A stretch of DNA of 64,000 bases from Atriophallophorus winterbourni (taxonomy: Eukaryota > Platyhelminthes > Trematoda > Plagiorchiida > Microphallidae): NCBI GenBank assembly GCA_013407085.1, contig JACCGJ010000696.1:1-64000 (forward strand), given 5' to 3'. This document shows, piece after piece, positions 30,046-40,269 of the stretch; positions within the stretch are counted from its first letter, which is position 1, and every line of letters begins with the position of its first letter. A program made the position numbers and the translations under genes. The notes beneath the pieces are model-generated. The model saw nothing but the letters and a program-made list of their open reading frames with translations. It was not told where the DNA came from and searched no databases.

Positions 30046-30740
30046 AAGGGAGTTGTCTTTACATATATCAACCACTTCCGCCAACTTGTTAACTAAACAT
30101 TGAGCATTTGCATAAATGTATATGATATGATACTGCTTTATCTGGCGATGAATAATGTGACATGTGACAAGGCGTTAAACACCGTGATACCCGATCCCTC
30201 TAAATAATCAGTGCCGTCGATGATAAAACATGTGAGCTTGTTATTGATCGCCTACTGACGTTCAATTAGGTCGCGGCGTGAATTGCTCGGTCCGACTCGA
30301 TTTGAGCCCGACGTACGACGATTATTGCTGTATTGACTTCCTCCATTTGGATGGAAACTCTGCTAGCCGCTGTCTCCAGACGAGTGTTTTACTTATGACA
30401 TCGGGTTTAGGTGGACTAAGTCTAGCATCCTTGGGTAATGTTCGTTTTCCTTTTTCCGTGCCAACCTTATTATTTCGGCCGTATCGCTGGTTAAAAACGT
30501 AATCTTCAGGGGTTTCAGCCCATCTTCTTTATATTTTGGCGAAAAAGGAACTTGAAAAGTGTCCACAACAACGGCATTAGAAATATCTAGAGAACACGCA
30601 ATGTAGCGCCATTGCTTGACGTCGTGCTCTAGGGTTTCCTTAATCGATGCTCGAGGAGTATTTTCTGGTACACAAAGTAGAACTATAATTCGTGATACCG
30701 TTTTTTCCTGGCGTTCAAGTTATCCTCCTTTCCCTCCATG
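30045..30740 (-). pseudogene. LINE ORF1 end and endonuclease start (family E), reversed, copy 1
   Basis: The minus strand reads VLLCVPENTPRASIKETLEH, DVKQWRYIACSLDI, SPKYKEDGLKPLKITFLT and AEIIRLARKKENEHYPRM (30690-30400), an RRM-like ORF1 unit. After a decayed stretch, 30120-30045 reads YANAQCLVNKLAEVVDI, the start of an APE-type endonuclease. Identical in the second copy at 54285-54980. Confidence 0.65.
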
Positions 30741-31529
30741 GTACATCGGGATATATGCGGCAGTTTGAGTCGGGATTTGTCTTGAGTAGGTACGCATTCA
30801 GCAATACGTTCTCGATATCAGCCTAGCATTTCAAGATTAACTTGAGAAAGCGAAGTTGAACATTATGTGCTGAAGTTGAGTGGCGAGTTAGACTAATCAC
30901 TTTGCCAGAATTACATGTTCAATTTGCATTAATTGGCAAAGTTGAGACCATTTCTCGAAGTCGTGTTTCTATTTTCTATCAAGCAGGCTTTCTTAGGACT
31001 CGCTAACTTTCATACATATCACGCTTAGTCCGTATGTGGAGTTCTTGTTGCGTATCGGAAAGTCAGACGTTTTAGAATTTAAACCATTTTGGGCTTGTCT
31101 TTGTGAGTCGGGTGCAGCAGCTGAGGTCGACCGTAACAGCACTTCCCTGCAAGAATTTTTTTATTTGATTCCAAAATGGGATTATCCCTGTTTTTTCCTT
31201 TTTTGTCACACCAATAGACTTAGTCTCAGATTCCTTCAGCGGTGGTTCCGAAATCGTTGCATTGATCACTTGACTACTCACATGATTCACCAGTATTTCC
31301 TCCGCACGTCTGTTTTCTATTTTGGATTCAAAATTATCGGCACCGTGCAATGATTTAGCTCTATAACGAACACATACATAACAGGCACCGGGAACCTTTT
31401 CGTTATTTATTACTGCTATTGAATCAGGGTCACATTTACGACGGATTGTTTAATCCTTCAACAAATCCTATCCGACTGTACCGAGAACCAGAGACCATGA
31501 AATTAATAACCATGAAAACGTAAACAGGC
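30741..31529. other. No gene assigned
   Basis: An open frame of 92 codons on the minus strand (31350-31072; lysine/glutamate-rich) could be the N-terminal part of the family E ORF1, but no finger is visible. The remainder shows nothing recognisable. Identical at 54981-55769. Confidence 0.3.
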
Positions 31530-32060
31530 ACTACAACTAAGGATTGAAGACCTGGGCTACCTAAGAAGCTTCGTCAACAGCCATGGACGTGCGGCTGAGG
31601 ACATTAAGAGTCTGAACAACAAAACGAAACTCGCGATCAACAACTTGTGAACCAGCGGGACCTCTGTAACTGCAAATGCAATAAGCTTTCCCGAGCCTAT
31701 GCAATCAAAGCACGCGTTAGTTTACAAAGAGCCATTTTCCCCTCCAAATGCCCGCAAGTCTGACTTCAACAAAGATATTGCTGCGGAAAACGTAAAATTT
31801 TGTGCATACAAAAGTACGAAACTTCTACACTTCAAAAATATCTCAAACGCGGAGGGGTCCAATGCCGATCTTTTCCGATCAATAAGGCCACATTTCGCCC
31901 AGCAATCGCCGACAGTTCCATGCAAGAGGCGAAACGCTCGATAGCGTTCACGTAGTACAACCGTGGAGCGAGAACGAAGCTTCCCAATTCTGTTTCGGGG
32001 TCAGCCTGAAAAATAATCGCGATTTAGAGAAATGCATAACCACAGGGGACGCAACTGCAT
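31530..32060 (+). pseudogene. Possible LINE ORF1 fragment, plus strand, copy 1
   Basis: The broken frames read QLRIEDLGYLRSFVNSHGR, AAEDIKSLNNKTKLAI, and later an SFNPIL-like strand and a LKNNRDLEKCITTGDATACA piece. A helical segment followed by an RRM-like start would fit LINE ORF1. There are no diagnostic cysteines, so this is tentative. Confidence 0.35.
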
Positions 32061-32555
32061 GTGCGCGACTGAAAAATTAATTTCGTGTCAGTTGTCAATT
32101 TGTCTAACAGGAGAACCATTGTTCACAAAAGTATCAAACACCGACAAACATTTCGATCAAATCTAGTAAGTAAGCACCACGGAAAAGCTAGACACACTGG
32201 GCGCGTAAACGCAAAGCTTGGTTAACGAATATGGCCCTCCGTAAATAATATATGACTCCCGAAACAAATATATTGCAGCTCTATATTTGTACGTTCTGCT
32301 CGTGTCGGCCTAATTCAAGGTTCAAATATTGTCTATCATTTCTGAATTGCTTCGAATAATACGGTTGCTGATTGGTTTGTTCCTACCAGATAAGTGGAAA
32401 CAGCGCGAAACTGGCAGTGGTGTGTCTGATTAAAATTCAGGAAAAGAAAGATAGTCTATTAGAAATTTGTTCGAGAATGTGCACTTGTATGTAAAGGGTT
32501 GTACAAGAATAAATGATTTAATGCGGTAGTTGCACATGCTGGGTTGAATTAAAAT
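32061..32555. other. No gene seen
   Basis: AT-rich spacer without a recognisable frame or structure. Identical at 56301-56795. Confidence 0.4.
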
Positions 32556-32942
32556 GTATACAAGTTGCGCATGTATGCCACTGTTGGGTAAGGTTGGTAC
32601 GACCAACCTGTTCAATCACATGAGCCCCCATTCATGTAGACTGGGTTTAAAACCCATGACCATGAAAATAAACACTCATTTGCATGCATCTCCATCACAC
32701 ACACACACACCCCACGACCGGTTTCGTGCTGTTTGCACACATCAGGTAGGGACAGTAGGATCAGAATGAGTGCAAACAGCACGAAACCGGTCGTGTGGTG
32801 TGATGGAGATGCATGCCAATGAGTTTTTATATTAATGGCCATGGGTTTTAAACCCAGTCTACATGAATGGGGGCTCATGTGATTGAACAGGTTGGTCGTA
32901 CCAACCTTACCCAACAGTGGCATACAAGCGCAACTTGTATAC
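32556..32942. repeat. Long inverted repeat (Penelope-like terminal units head to head), copy 1
   Basis: Arms 32556-32738 and 32770-32942 are reverse complements over about 175 bp, with few mismatches and a CA-repeat length difference. They are separated by a 31-base loop. Each arm carries a hammerhead-like block near the centre (minus strand in the left arm, plus strand in the right). In the left-arm block the core reads CTGATGT; in the right-arm block it is AGAATGA, so both are defective in the core. A third, partial unit in direct orientation begins at 32974. Confidence 0.85.
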
Positions 32943-32987
32943 CATTCTTCCACTGTTTCCGGCGGATGCGGATCCTGATCCTACTGT

Positions 32988-33029
32988 CCCTACCTGATGA
33001 GTGCAGACAGCACGAAACCTGTCGTGGGG
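32988..33029 (+). ncRNA. Hammerhead ribozyme motif, canonical core, copy 1
   Basis: The core CTGATGA is at 32994-33000. Stem II is GTGC (33001-33004) and GCAC (33010-33013) with loop AGACA. GAA follows at 33014-33016. A very short stem III pairs A17-C18 with G21-T22 around a two-base loop, and the cleavable C is at 33023. Stem I pairs CCCTAC (32988-32993) with GTGGGG (33024-33029) with one G-U pair. Hammerheads with tiny stem III are known from Penelope-like elements, and PLE RT and GIY-YIG pieces occur elsewhere in this window. All conserved core bases are present. Self-cleavage is predicted, not shown. Confidence 0.8.
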
Positions 33030-33159
33030 TGGGCGTGTGATGGAGATGCATGCAAATGAGTTTTAATATAAAACGTATACAGTTTTGAAAACTTATTTCG
33101 GCAATACCAGTGGTTGCAAGTTGAATATCGAGCAGTTCAATCAATCATTCAAAGCAATT

Positions 33160-33311
33160 CAAAGTTTTAATGGTCCAAAAAGCAAATGCTTTACAATAAC
33201 CATAGATTAAAAATATAGGGAATGCATAAAAACAACCCAAATGTTTAATCAATATGGAAAGTCAGCATGTGTATTCAGGTGCGAGGTTGGATTTGGTCAA
33301 CATATAATTGT
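33160..33311 (-). pseudogene. LINE family D 3' UTR, reversed, copy 1
   Basis: Contains, reversed, the words found at the end of 25880-25985 (AAAGTTTTAATGGTCC, and GGGAATGCATAAAAAC). Confidence 0.55.
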
Positions 33312-33372
33312 CAAAGTAATGTGTTGCTCACATCCCCGCAACTTACACTTATGTGAGCAACACATTACTTTG
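33312..33372. repeat. Perfect 22-bp hairpin, copy 1
   Basis: CAAAGTAATGTGTTGCTCAC plus AT at 33312-33333 is the exact reverse complement of 33351-33372, with a 17-base loop. The arms share words with the Penelope-like terminal repeats (GGGGAT and GTGAGCA order). Confidence 0.85.
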
Positions 33373-33384
33373 TTCATCCACAAG

Positions 33385-33960
33385 CGCCTTGAGTGCTTGA
33401 CCGAGGATCACTAAGTGATTCTGTGCTTGAACACCGTGGTTGATTGTACGAACCCTATGTAACAATGGTATTCAAGCATAAATTTGTTTATATACTTGTC
33501 AAGTTCAGCCTTGAACATGTTCAGGCTTGATGCACAAATGATATGTAGAGGCAGAGAGTTCCATATAAAATAAAATAGGACGGCAAAGAGGAACCTTCGA
33601 CAATTTGATCTGGGGTGTGGAATAATTAAATTGTAGCCCTGCGATGTACTACCACGTGCTTCTTGTCCATGAAACAGGCGTTCAAGTGGATGATCCACTG
33701 TGTGCAGAATGTTCAACAGTAGGATCATATCACGACAAGTCACACAGGTTTAGAGTTGCTATCCGCTCCTCATATGGCTTGTTATATAGTCCGGTCACCA
33801 GTTTTGTAGCGCGGTGGTATATGGGTTGCGACAAGATCATGTCCTTTTGTAACCATGGGTACCATGCTTGAACAGGGTACTCCATCGTTGGCCTGATATA
33901 GGTGTTAAATATCCGTGGGAGTATCTGCTTTGTGAAACTACCGAAGATCCTTCTGAGAAG
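33385..33960 (-). pseudogene. LINE family D 3' coding fragment, reversed, copy 1
   Basis: On the minus strand from about 33950 the frames read SFTKQILPRIF, YIRPTMEYPVQAWYPW and MILLLNILHTVDHPLERLF. SRSNCRRFLFAVLFYFIWNS and SSLNMFKAELDKY follow. The LINE ends near 33440. 33385-33470 also carries GTGATTCTGTGCTTGAACA, a word shared with the terminal repeat at 63056, so the LINE and a PLE remnant overlap here. Confidence 0.65.
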
Positions 33961-34333
33961 TGATAAGCTTTGACTTTTTGTATATCACAGAACATTGCCG
34001 TGAAGACTTCAATTTACTGCTAATCCACACACCCAATAGCAGTATGAGGAAGAAGAAGAATGCTGTGTTTAACACGTTCAAAAGCTTTAGAGCGTAAACG
34101 TCAGATTCCGGACTTCGGCCGATGAGCTCAATCACTGATTGGAAAAATTATGCGTAAAACTTAAACTTTAGAAGCGCTTTTGCATTACTGATATATATAG
34201 GCTGGTGGCTGTTAAATTAGGTCTAGTGAGTATCTAAAGCGATGACGTTGTACAAAGAACATATTCTGAATTCACTTTTGTTGGAGGCTGGCCAGGTCAT
34301 CCCTTTGACACGAAAAACAAAACAAAAGCTTAC

Positions 34334-34651
34334 TGAGACAATGCAATAATCGTATAAAGTTAAAAAATACATGGTCTAAGAACTCAGGAGCACAACGTAC
34401 CAACGGCTTATAAACCGGGTAGGCTAACCAGGTGAACTTCATCGGTGCAATTGGCTCGGCGACATCAATGTACTTCTCTTGCAATGTACCGATTGGATCT
34501 TCTACGCGAGTAGGCTCAGTGAACACACTCCATAGGAAGTTATGGCCGGAAGTGGTCGGCATGCCAATCAAGGAATGGAAGGCACAGTTATTTTGACTGT
34601 ATCCCGTTTTAGTAGGCAAGATGATTGGAATGGCATCAGGTTGGAGGAATT
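34334..34651 (-). pseudogene. Prenylcysteine-oxidase-like gene, copy 1, exon with one-base deletion
   Basis: The 318-base exon starts after an AG at 34652-34653 and ends before GTAAGC. It encodes FLQPDAIPIILPTKTGYS, IGMPTTSGHNFLWSVF and KFTWLAYPVYKPLVRC. The last block matches the conserved WLAYP-YKP region near the C-terminus of prenylcysteine oxidases. Near 34360 one base is missing relative to copy 2 (58486-58804, 319 bases), so the final dozen residues are out of frame. Either this copy is a pseudogene or the base is a sequencing error. Confidence 0.7.
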
Positions 34652-35199
34652 CTGGATAAGATCATAAAGAATTCAATGCTGTAATTCGTCGCGTTAAGGG
34701 AAAAATTGGACGAAACACGTATTTAGAGTAACCTATTCTGAGTAAGTTTGGTGATGTGTAAAGTAACAAAGAAAAGTTGTAGAGTTCGTGTGGTAAAGTT
34801 TGACCACAAACGGCTCGAGACTACAGTGAAACACGGATTATTTAAAACTGTACTGGACGTGAGGGCGGGGTAAGCTTTATACAAACTGTAAATCACGCGA
34901 AACTCAGCAATGGGGCAAACTTGACCCGAACGACACGGCTCGTTACGGGCCTTTCAATTCTAGTTTGTGAAGTGGCTTCCTGTTGACATGCATTCATTCA
35001 AACTGACTAGTACGATTAAATAGTTTCGATTATTCATTTATCTGATGCCCAAGCTGGTGTGATCCCAAACGAAAGATTAGATAAAAGCGAGAACAGGGGC
35101 TAACACACTAAATACATTCTCTGTAATAATGAGATTCAGCAAACACCATTGGTAAACAGCAGGAGTTCTACCAACTTTTAGAAACCGATATTAACCAAC

Positions 35200-35402
35200 C
35201 TGGTTTAACACCGAATGCAGATTCCTTCAGCGTTCCTTCCATGATGGTTCTTTCCATACGTAAAAATGTCTCTGTGGGTAATTTAATATTACCGGATGCC
35301 TTCAATACCGATTCCTGATGTAACGGCGCGGCGATAACTACATAGTCAAAAGTATCTGATATTGTTTCATCCGAAGAATTCGGAGAATATTCCAAGCGGT
35401 AT
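35200..35402 (-). CDS. Prenylcysteine-oxidase-like gene, copy 1, middle exon
   Basis: 203 bases between AG (35404-35403) and GTTGGT (35199 on). It encodes YRLEYSPNSSDETISD, FDYVVIAAPLHQES and KESAFGVKP. The VVIAAPL strand corresponds to the nucleotide-binding-fold strand of the FAD domain in this family. Entry phase 2 and exit phase 1 match the neighbouring exons. The product would differ from copy 2 by one residue at most. Confidence 0.75.
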
Positions 35403-35475
35403 CTGAAAGGAATGAGAAAGTAATTACCAAGCGAATCAACCCACTCACCCTTGAGAAAATTAGATGATAAGCAAC

Positions 35476-35493
35476 TTGCCTATCTCTCTATCC

Positions 35494-35527
<34 letters not shown>

Positions 35528-35528
35528 A

Positions 35529-35627
<99 letters not shown>

Positions 35628-35628
35628 A
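35476..35628 (+). repeat. (TATC)n microsatellite, copy 1
   Basis: About 37 TATC units with one TATATATC interruption, inside an intron of the prenylcysteine-oxidase-like gene. In copy 2 (59658-59735) it is about half as long and more interrupted. Confidence 0.95.
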
Positions 35629-35788
35629 TTTTTTCTGGCAATCTACGTACACTCATGTTTCATTTACCTTTCACACAATTTTACACTCTCTGAATAATAG
35701 TGTGTTCATTTACACTCCAATGACAGTAATAGACATGGTATAAATGAAAATTTTGAGGTGGATTAGTAGAATACTGCGAGAAACTCAC

Positions 35789-35957
35789 CGATTGTCTGGT
35801 TCTGGCAGGATCCGCCTAACTTGGGCAGCTATGAAATCCTTTGGATTCCCCTCTGGATTGTCAGCCAAAGCGGCTTCAACTAATTTCTGCGGTATTTTAT
35901 CATTCCCTTCTTTGACAGAACATGGTGTACCGGCGACCGTTATCAAGCTTATCAGCC
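35789..35957 (-). CDS. Prenylcysteine-oxidase-like gene, copy 1, first visible exon
   Basis: 169 bases between AG (35959-35958) and GTGAGT (35788 on). It encodes LISLITVAGTPCSVKEGNDK, then a QKLVEAALADNPEG stretch and QVRRILPEPDN. The VKEGNDK piece corresponds to the V-E-G-G-N-K region of human PCYOX1. The next upstream exon of this copy would fall in or beyond the assembly gap. Confidence 0.75.
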
Positions 35958-36140
35958 CTTAATATGAAAAATGGAAATGAATGCTATATATTTAAGCGGA
36001 ATCGGTCAACTCGAGGTAAAATTAGGGCAAATGTGCTTTATTCTACCGCCTACCCTTAACTAGGAGTAAAATGCGCAATGAATGTGAAACAGCTAAAACA
36101 TTAAGAACACAACCTTATCACGATTCACCGGGTTGAGTAG

Positions 36141-37140
36141 NNNNNNNNNNNNNNNNNNNNNNNNNNNNNNNNNNNNNNNNNNNNNNNNNNNNNNNNNNNN
36201 NNNNNNNNNNNNNNNNNNNNNNNNNNNNNNNNNNNNNNNNNNNNNNNNNNNNNNNNNNNNNNNNNNNNNNNNNNNNNNNNNNNNNNNNNNNNNNNNNNNN
36301 NNNNNNNNNNNNNNNNNNNNNNNNNNNNNNNNNNNNNNNNNNNNNNNNNNNNNNNNNNNNNNNNNNNNNNNNNNNNNNNNNNNNNNNNNNNNNNNNNNNN
36401 NNNNNNNNNNNNNNNNNNNNNNNNNNNNNNNNNNNNNNNNNNNNNNNNNNNNNNNNNNNNNNNNNNNNNNNNNNNNNNNNNNNNNNNNNNNNNNNNNNNN
36501 NNNNNNNNNNNNNNNNNNNNNNNNNNNNNNNNNNNNNNNNNNNNNNNNNNNNNNNNNNNNNNNNNNNNNNNNNNNNNNNNNNNNNNNNNNNNNNNNNNNN
36601 NNNNNNNNNNNNNNNNNNNNNNNNNNNNNNNNNNNNNNNNNNNNNNNNNNNNNNNNNNNNNNNNNNNNNNNNNNNNNNNNNNNNNNNNNNNNNNNNNNNN
36701 NNNNNNNNNNNNNNNNNNNNNNNNNNNNNNNNNNNNNNNNNNNNNNNNNNNNNNNNNNNNNNNNNNNNNNNNNNNNNNNNNNNNNNNNNNNNNNNNNNNN
36801 NNNNNNNNNNNNNNNNNNNNNNNNNNNNNNNNNNNNNNNNNNNNNNNNNNNNNNNNNNNNNNNNNNNNNNNNNNNNNNNNNNNNNNNNNNNNNNNNNNNN
36901 NNNNNNNNNNNNNNNNNNNNNNNNNNNNNNNNNNNNNNNNNNNNNNNNNNNNNNNNNNNNNNNNNNNNNNNNNNNNNNNNNNNNNNNNNNNNNNNNNNNN
37001 NNNNNNNNNNNNNNNNNNNNNNNNNNNNNNNNNNNNNNNNNNNNNNNNNNNNNNNNNNNNNNNNNNNNNNNNNNNNNNNNNNNNNNNNNNNNNNNNNNNN
37101 NNNNNNNNNNNNNNNNNNNNNNNNNNNNNNNNNNNNNNNN
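36141..37140. other. Assembly gap of exactly 1000 N
   Basis: The run of N separates two contigs. Left of it the sequence matches up to 60229; right of it the sequence resumes inside a Penelope-like RT. The round length suggests an arbitrary scaffold gap. Confidence 0.99.
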
Positions 37141-37258
37141 GACGATACATTCGTCATCATAAAGCGAAATAGACTAGAAGCATTTCATAGTTATCTCAAT
37201 AGTTTGAATCCGAAAATCCAGGTCACAAAAGAAACCGAGTCTACGGAAGGGACCAGAA
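37141..37258 (+). pseudogene. Penelope-like RT fragment at the contig start
   Basis: The first codons read DDTFVIIKRNRLEAFHSYL and SLNPKIQVTKETES. DDTF is the catalytic motif of Penelope-like reverse transcriptases (RYVDDTFVI type); the preceding residues are lost in the gap. The fragment ends at the 3' end of the reversed LINE-B. A related reversed copy at 61800-61070 has N in place of the first D. Confidence 0.75.
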
Positions 37259-37280
37259 CTGTTTTCAAAGTTCAAAGCTT

Positions 37281-40070
37281 TTATGGTGTAAAATATATAG
37301 GTTCAAAGTTTGGATTGGTCAACATGAAATTGTCAAAATTCGATTTCAATATATCCAAGTTGGTTGAATGTGCAACATTACAAGATAGGGAGTTCCAGCT
37401 AAAGCATACACGTACAGAATAAAAGTACCTTCGACAGTTTAGTCTCGAGTCGGGAATAAGTACTGTATAGTCGTGACTCCGGCTGGTTCTGGGTGGTAGT
37501 CGCGTGAATAGTTGATTTAGGGGATGGTTGGGGGTATGCAGTATATTGAACATAAGTATCAAATCACCTCTAAGACGGCGGTAGCGAAAGTCGAATAGAT
37601 TGAGACTTGCAATACGAACTTCGTATTGTTTGTGCTTTAAACCGCGTACGAGCTTGGTAGTCCGATGATATATTCTCTGCAACAGGCTGATGCCCTTCTG
37701 TAGCCAGGGTGACCAAGCCTGAACCGCATACTCCATGGTTGGCCTCAAGTACGTATTAATTATTCGATGAACGGTTTGCTTAGTGAAACTCCCGAACACG
37801 CGGTTTAGCAGTAGCAGTACTCGTGACGTCTTTTCATAGACAGCTGTGACGTTATGTGACGGTTTCAAAGTGCTGCTCACCCACACACCCAAGTCCTTCT
37901 CCTTGTCAGTGCTTTCAAGAATATGGGAACCAAGGGTGTAGGAGTACTCGAAATGTCTTCCAACAGTCAATAGCTTGCATTTTCTGACATTGAAAGGTAG
38001 TCTTGTAAGGCATCGAGGTCCACCTGAAGCTGTCTGCAATCCTCAGTTGTACGTACTTGTGTCCACAGCTTGATGTCATCCGCAAATAACAAGATTTTGC
38101 AGCGAACAAGATTAGGTAAGTCGTTTACATACATCAGGAAAAGAAGTGGTTCAAGCACTGATCCCTGCGGAACCCCACTCGTTACTGCAATTGGTCGTGA
38201 CAAAGCACCATCAACCCTTACTCAAATGACACGGTCGCGGAGATATTCCTCAAACCAGGCTAGTAATGAACCCTTGATTCCACATAGCTCCATCTTTTGT
38301 AGTAACAGACTGTAGTTGACACGATCGAATGCTCTTGACATATCAAGATAACAAGCGTGTACTGTGAGACCTTTGTCTACAGCTTGCGTCCAGTCATCGA
38401 GGGCGAGCAGAAGGTTTGAAAGGTAAGAGTGTCCTTTTCTGAAGCCGTGTTGTTCGACTGCGAGCAAGCAATTGCCTTCCAGATGTTTTGTGACGCTGTT
38501 TGCTACGAGGCGCTCCATCACTTTAGAGGTCACCGGTAGTAGTGTTACTGGTCGATAGTTGGATACTTCGGAACAATTTCCTCCTTTGTGGATGGGGGTA
38601 ATGATGCCATTCTTCAATCACAGGGAACGAAACTTTGGGTTAAAGAGAGGTTAAACAAGTGTGAGAGGCGTACACAAAGTATAAGCACAGTTTTTAAGAA
38701 TCAACGGGGTAATTTCGTCATCTCCGGGAGATTTTCTCGTGTTGAGATTTAGCAATGTGCGGAGGACACACTCCGAGGTAATAGTTAGTTGTTGTAAAAC
38801 ATTTTAGGGTGAGATGACGGGACAGGTAACGGTGTTTCGTGGGCTAAAGACAGTGGAGAAGAAATGGGGTAGAACTTCGGCAGATTGCGATGCTGTGGTT
38901 GTTGTTCTATCACGTGTCTTTAGAGCGGCAACTCCTGGTTTCACCCTTGACCGGCTATTTATGATCTGGTAGAGAATTTTGGGGTTTGATTCCATTTTGA
39001 TGAGTAAATGATTTTGATAATTCAGTTTGTCATCAACAACAAGTTTGTTTACCTTATTTCTCAGCAAACGGAATGTCTCCCAACTCTCAACAGTGGTATC
39101 ATGTCGATGAGCTCGCCATGCAGCATTTCGCAAGGTCAACCATTTTCGTGTTCGGCTTCTCAGCTTAAATGTATATCCATTTTTTGCACCTTTAGAACAA
39201 GATGAGAGTGCATTTCAACGGCAAATTTAAGTTCGGTTGTCATCCATTGCCACAGACCAGGGTCTGTGGCGTTCATAAGTGTAGATTTAAGTTGTGGAAA
39301 GTCAATTTTTCTAATCACTGTGTTGATGCCACTTGTTCTGATTGCCTGGCAAATATAGTCAAACGTAATAACTAAGTGGTCCCTGAGTCCTATTGGAGCT
39401 TCATAAGTGAGACTTTCAATCACGTGCTCTTCATTTGTCAGTATTAGGTCCAAGCTAGACGGCGTATCAGTACCACGAAATCGGGTATTGTTGAAAATAT
39501 GGTTGTGGAGTGGAATTTCTTCTAGCAACTGTTGAAATAAAGCATTTAAGGAATTTTCTGGATGAGCTGAAATTCCCTTAAAGTTCGGCAGATTAAAATC
39601 TCCGATCAGTAGAAGTCTGCCGCGGTATCTGGTAGCCGCTAAGCGTATATTTGCAAGTAATGCTGAATTGTAGGCTTCGTCGGCTGAGGGCGAACGGTAA
39701 ATCACACCCACTATGCATTTCCCCTTGTTACATTCAGCGAACACCATAATGTGTCTTGCAGTTGTAAATCGTCATCAGTGATCTCTTGACAGAGCAGTCT
39801 CCGAATGTGGTAAAGCGCAACACCTTCTCCTCGAGTCAGGCGATCGCGACGAAGTAGAGACATACCTTCAATGGCAACTTCATTGTCTGTTAAAGTTGGA
39901 TGAAACCATGTCTCAGTTACAGCAATCACGTCTGGCGAGTGTGTGGTAGTTAGTTCAGTCAATTCGTGTAGTTTGTTTGTCAAGCATTGGGCATTCGTAT
40001 ACAAAAATTTGACAGTCGATGTTGACAGCAAAGACGGTTCATTTGAGCAGGTAATTTGAATACGTGTCAA
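37281..40070 (-). pseudogene. LINE-B copy 2 ORF2 (endonuclease and RT), frameshifted
   Basis: The endonuclease N-terminus is open for 119 codons (40070-39711: VKFLYTNAQCL, VIAVTETWFHPTL, GVALYHIRRLLCQ), where copy 1 is broken after 80. GVIYRSPSADE and LLLIGDFNLPNF follow in the next frame (39700-39590). RT motifs repeat those of copy 1: CYLDMSRAFDRVN, SGVPQGSVLEPLLF, LLFADDIKLW and MEYAVQAWSPW. Breaks are in the same places as copy 1 from 39140 downward, so they predate the split of the two copies. Confidence 0.8.
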
Positions 40071-40269
40071 AGATGGTGGGTAAATTACATCACCGACTCC
40101 GATGGAGTCGGTCTACATCCGTTTTTTGGAGCAGGATTCCCGGCATCACTGTGCTCAGTACCGACAGGTCCGGCAACTTACACGATAGAATCGGTTTTCA
40201 GGTATTTACTGATAATTTTGATCTCTCGTGGAACGTTGTATCGATTCTGGTTCCAATTGTTAAGCACGT

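Noticed and set aside
32554..33144. Open frames of 60-110 codons across the palindrome
   Set aside because: They read the same repeat on opposite strands (the same peptide appears in both arms), which is a consequence of the inverted repeat rather than coding.
35480..35630. CRISPR-like or other regulated array
   Set aside because: The units are four bases long with no spacers: a plain microsatellite in a eukaryotic intron.
35451..35697. Two overlapping frames made of LSIY repeats
   Set aside because: They are translations of the TATC microsatellite and have no protein identity.
36093..37422. Very long open frames across 36.1-37.4 kb
   Set aside because: They consist of undetermined bases in the assembly gap.
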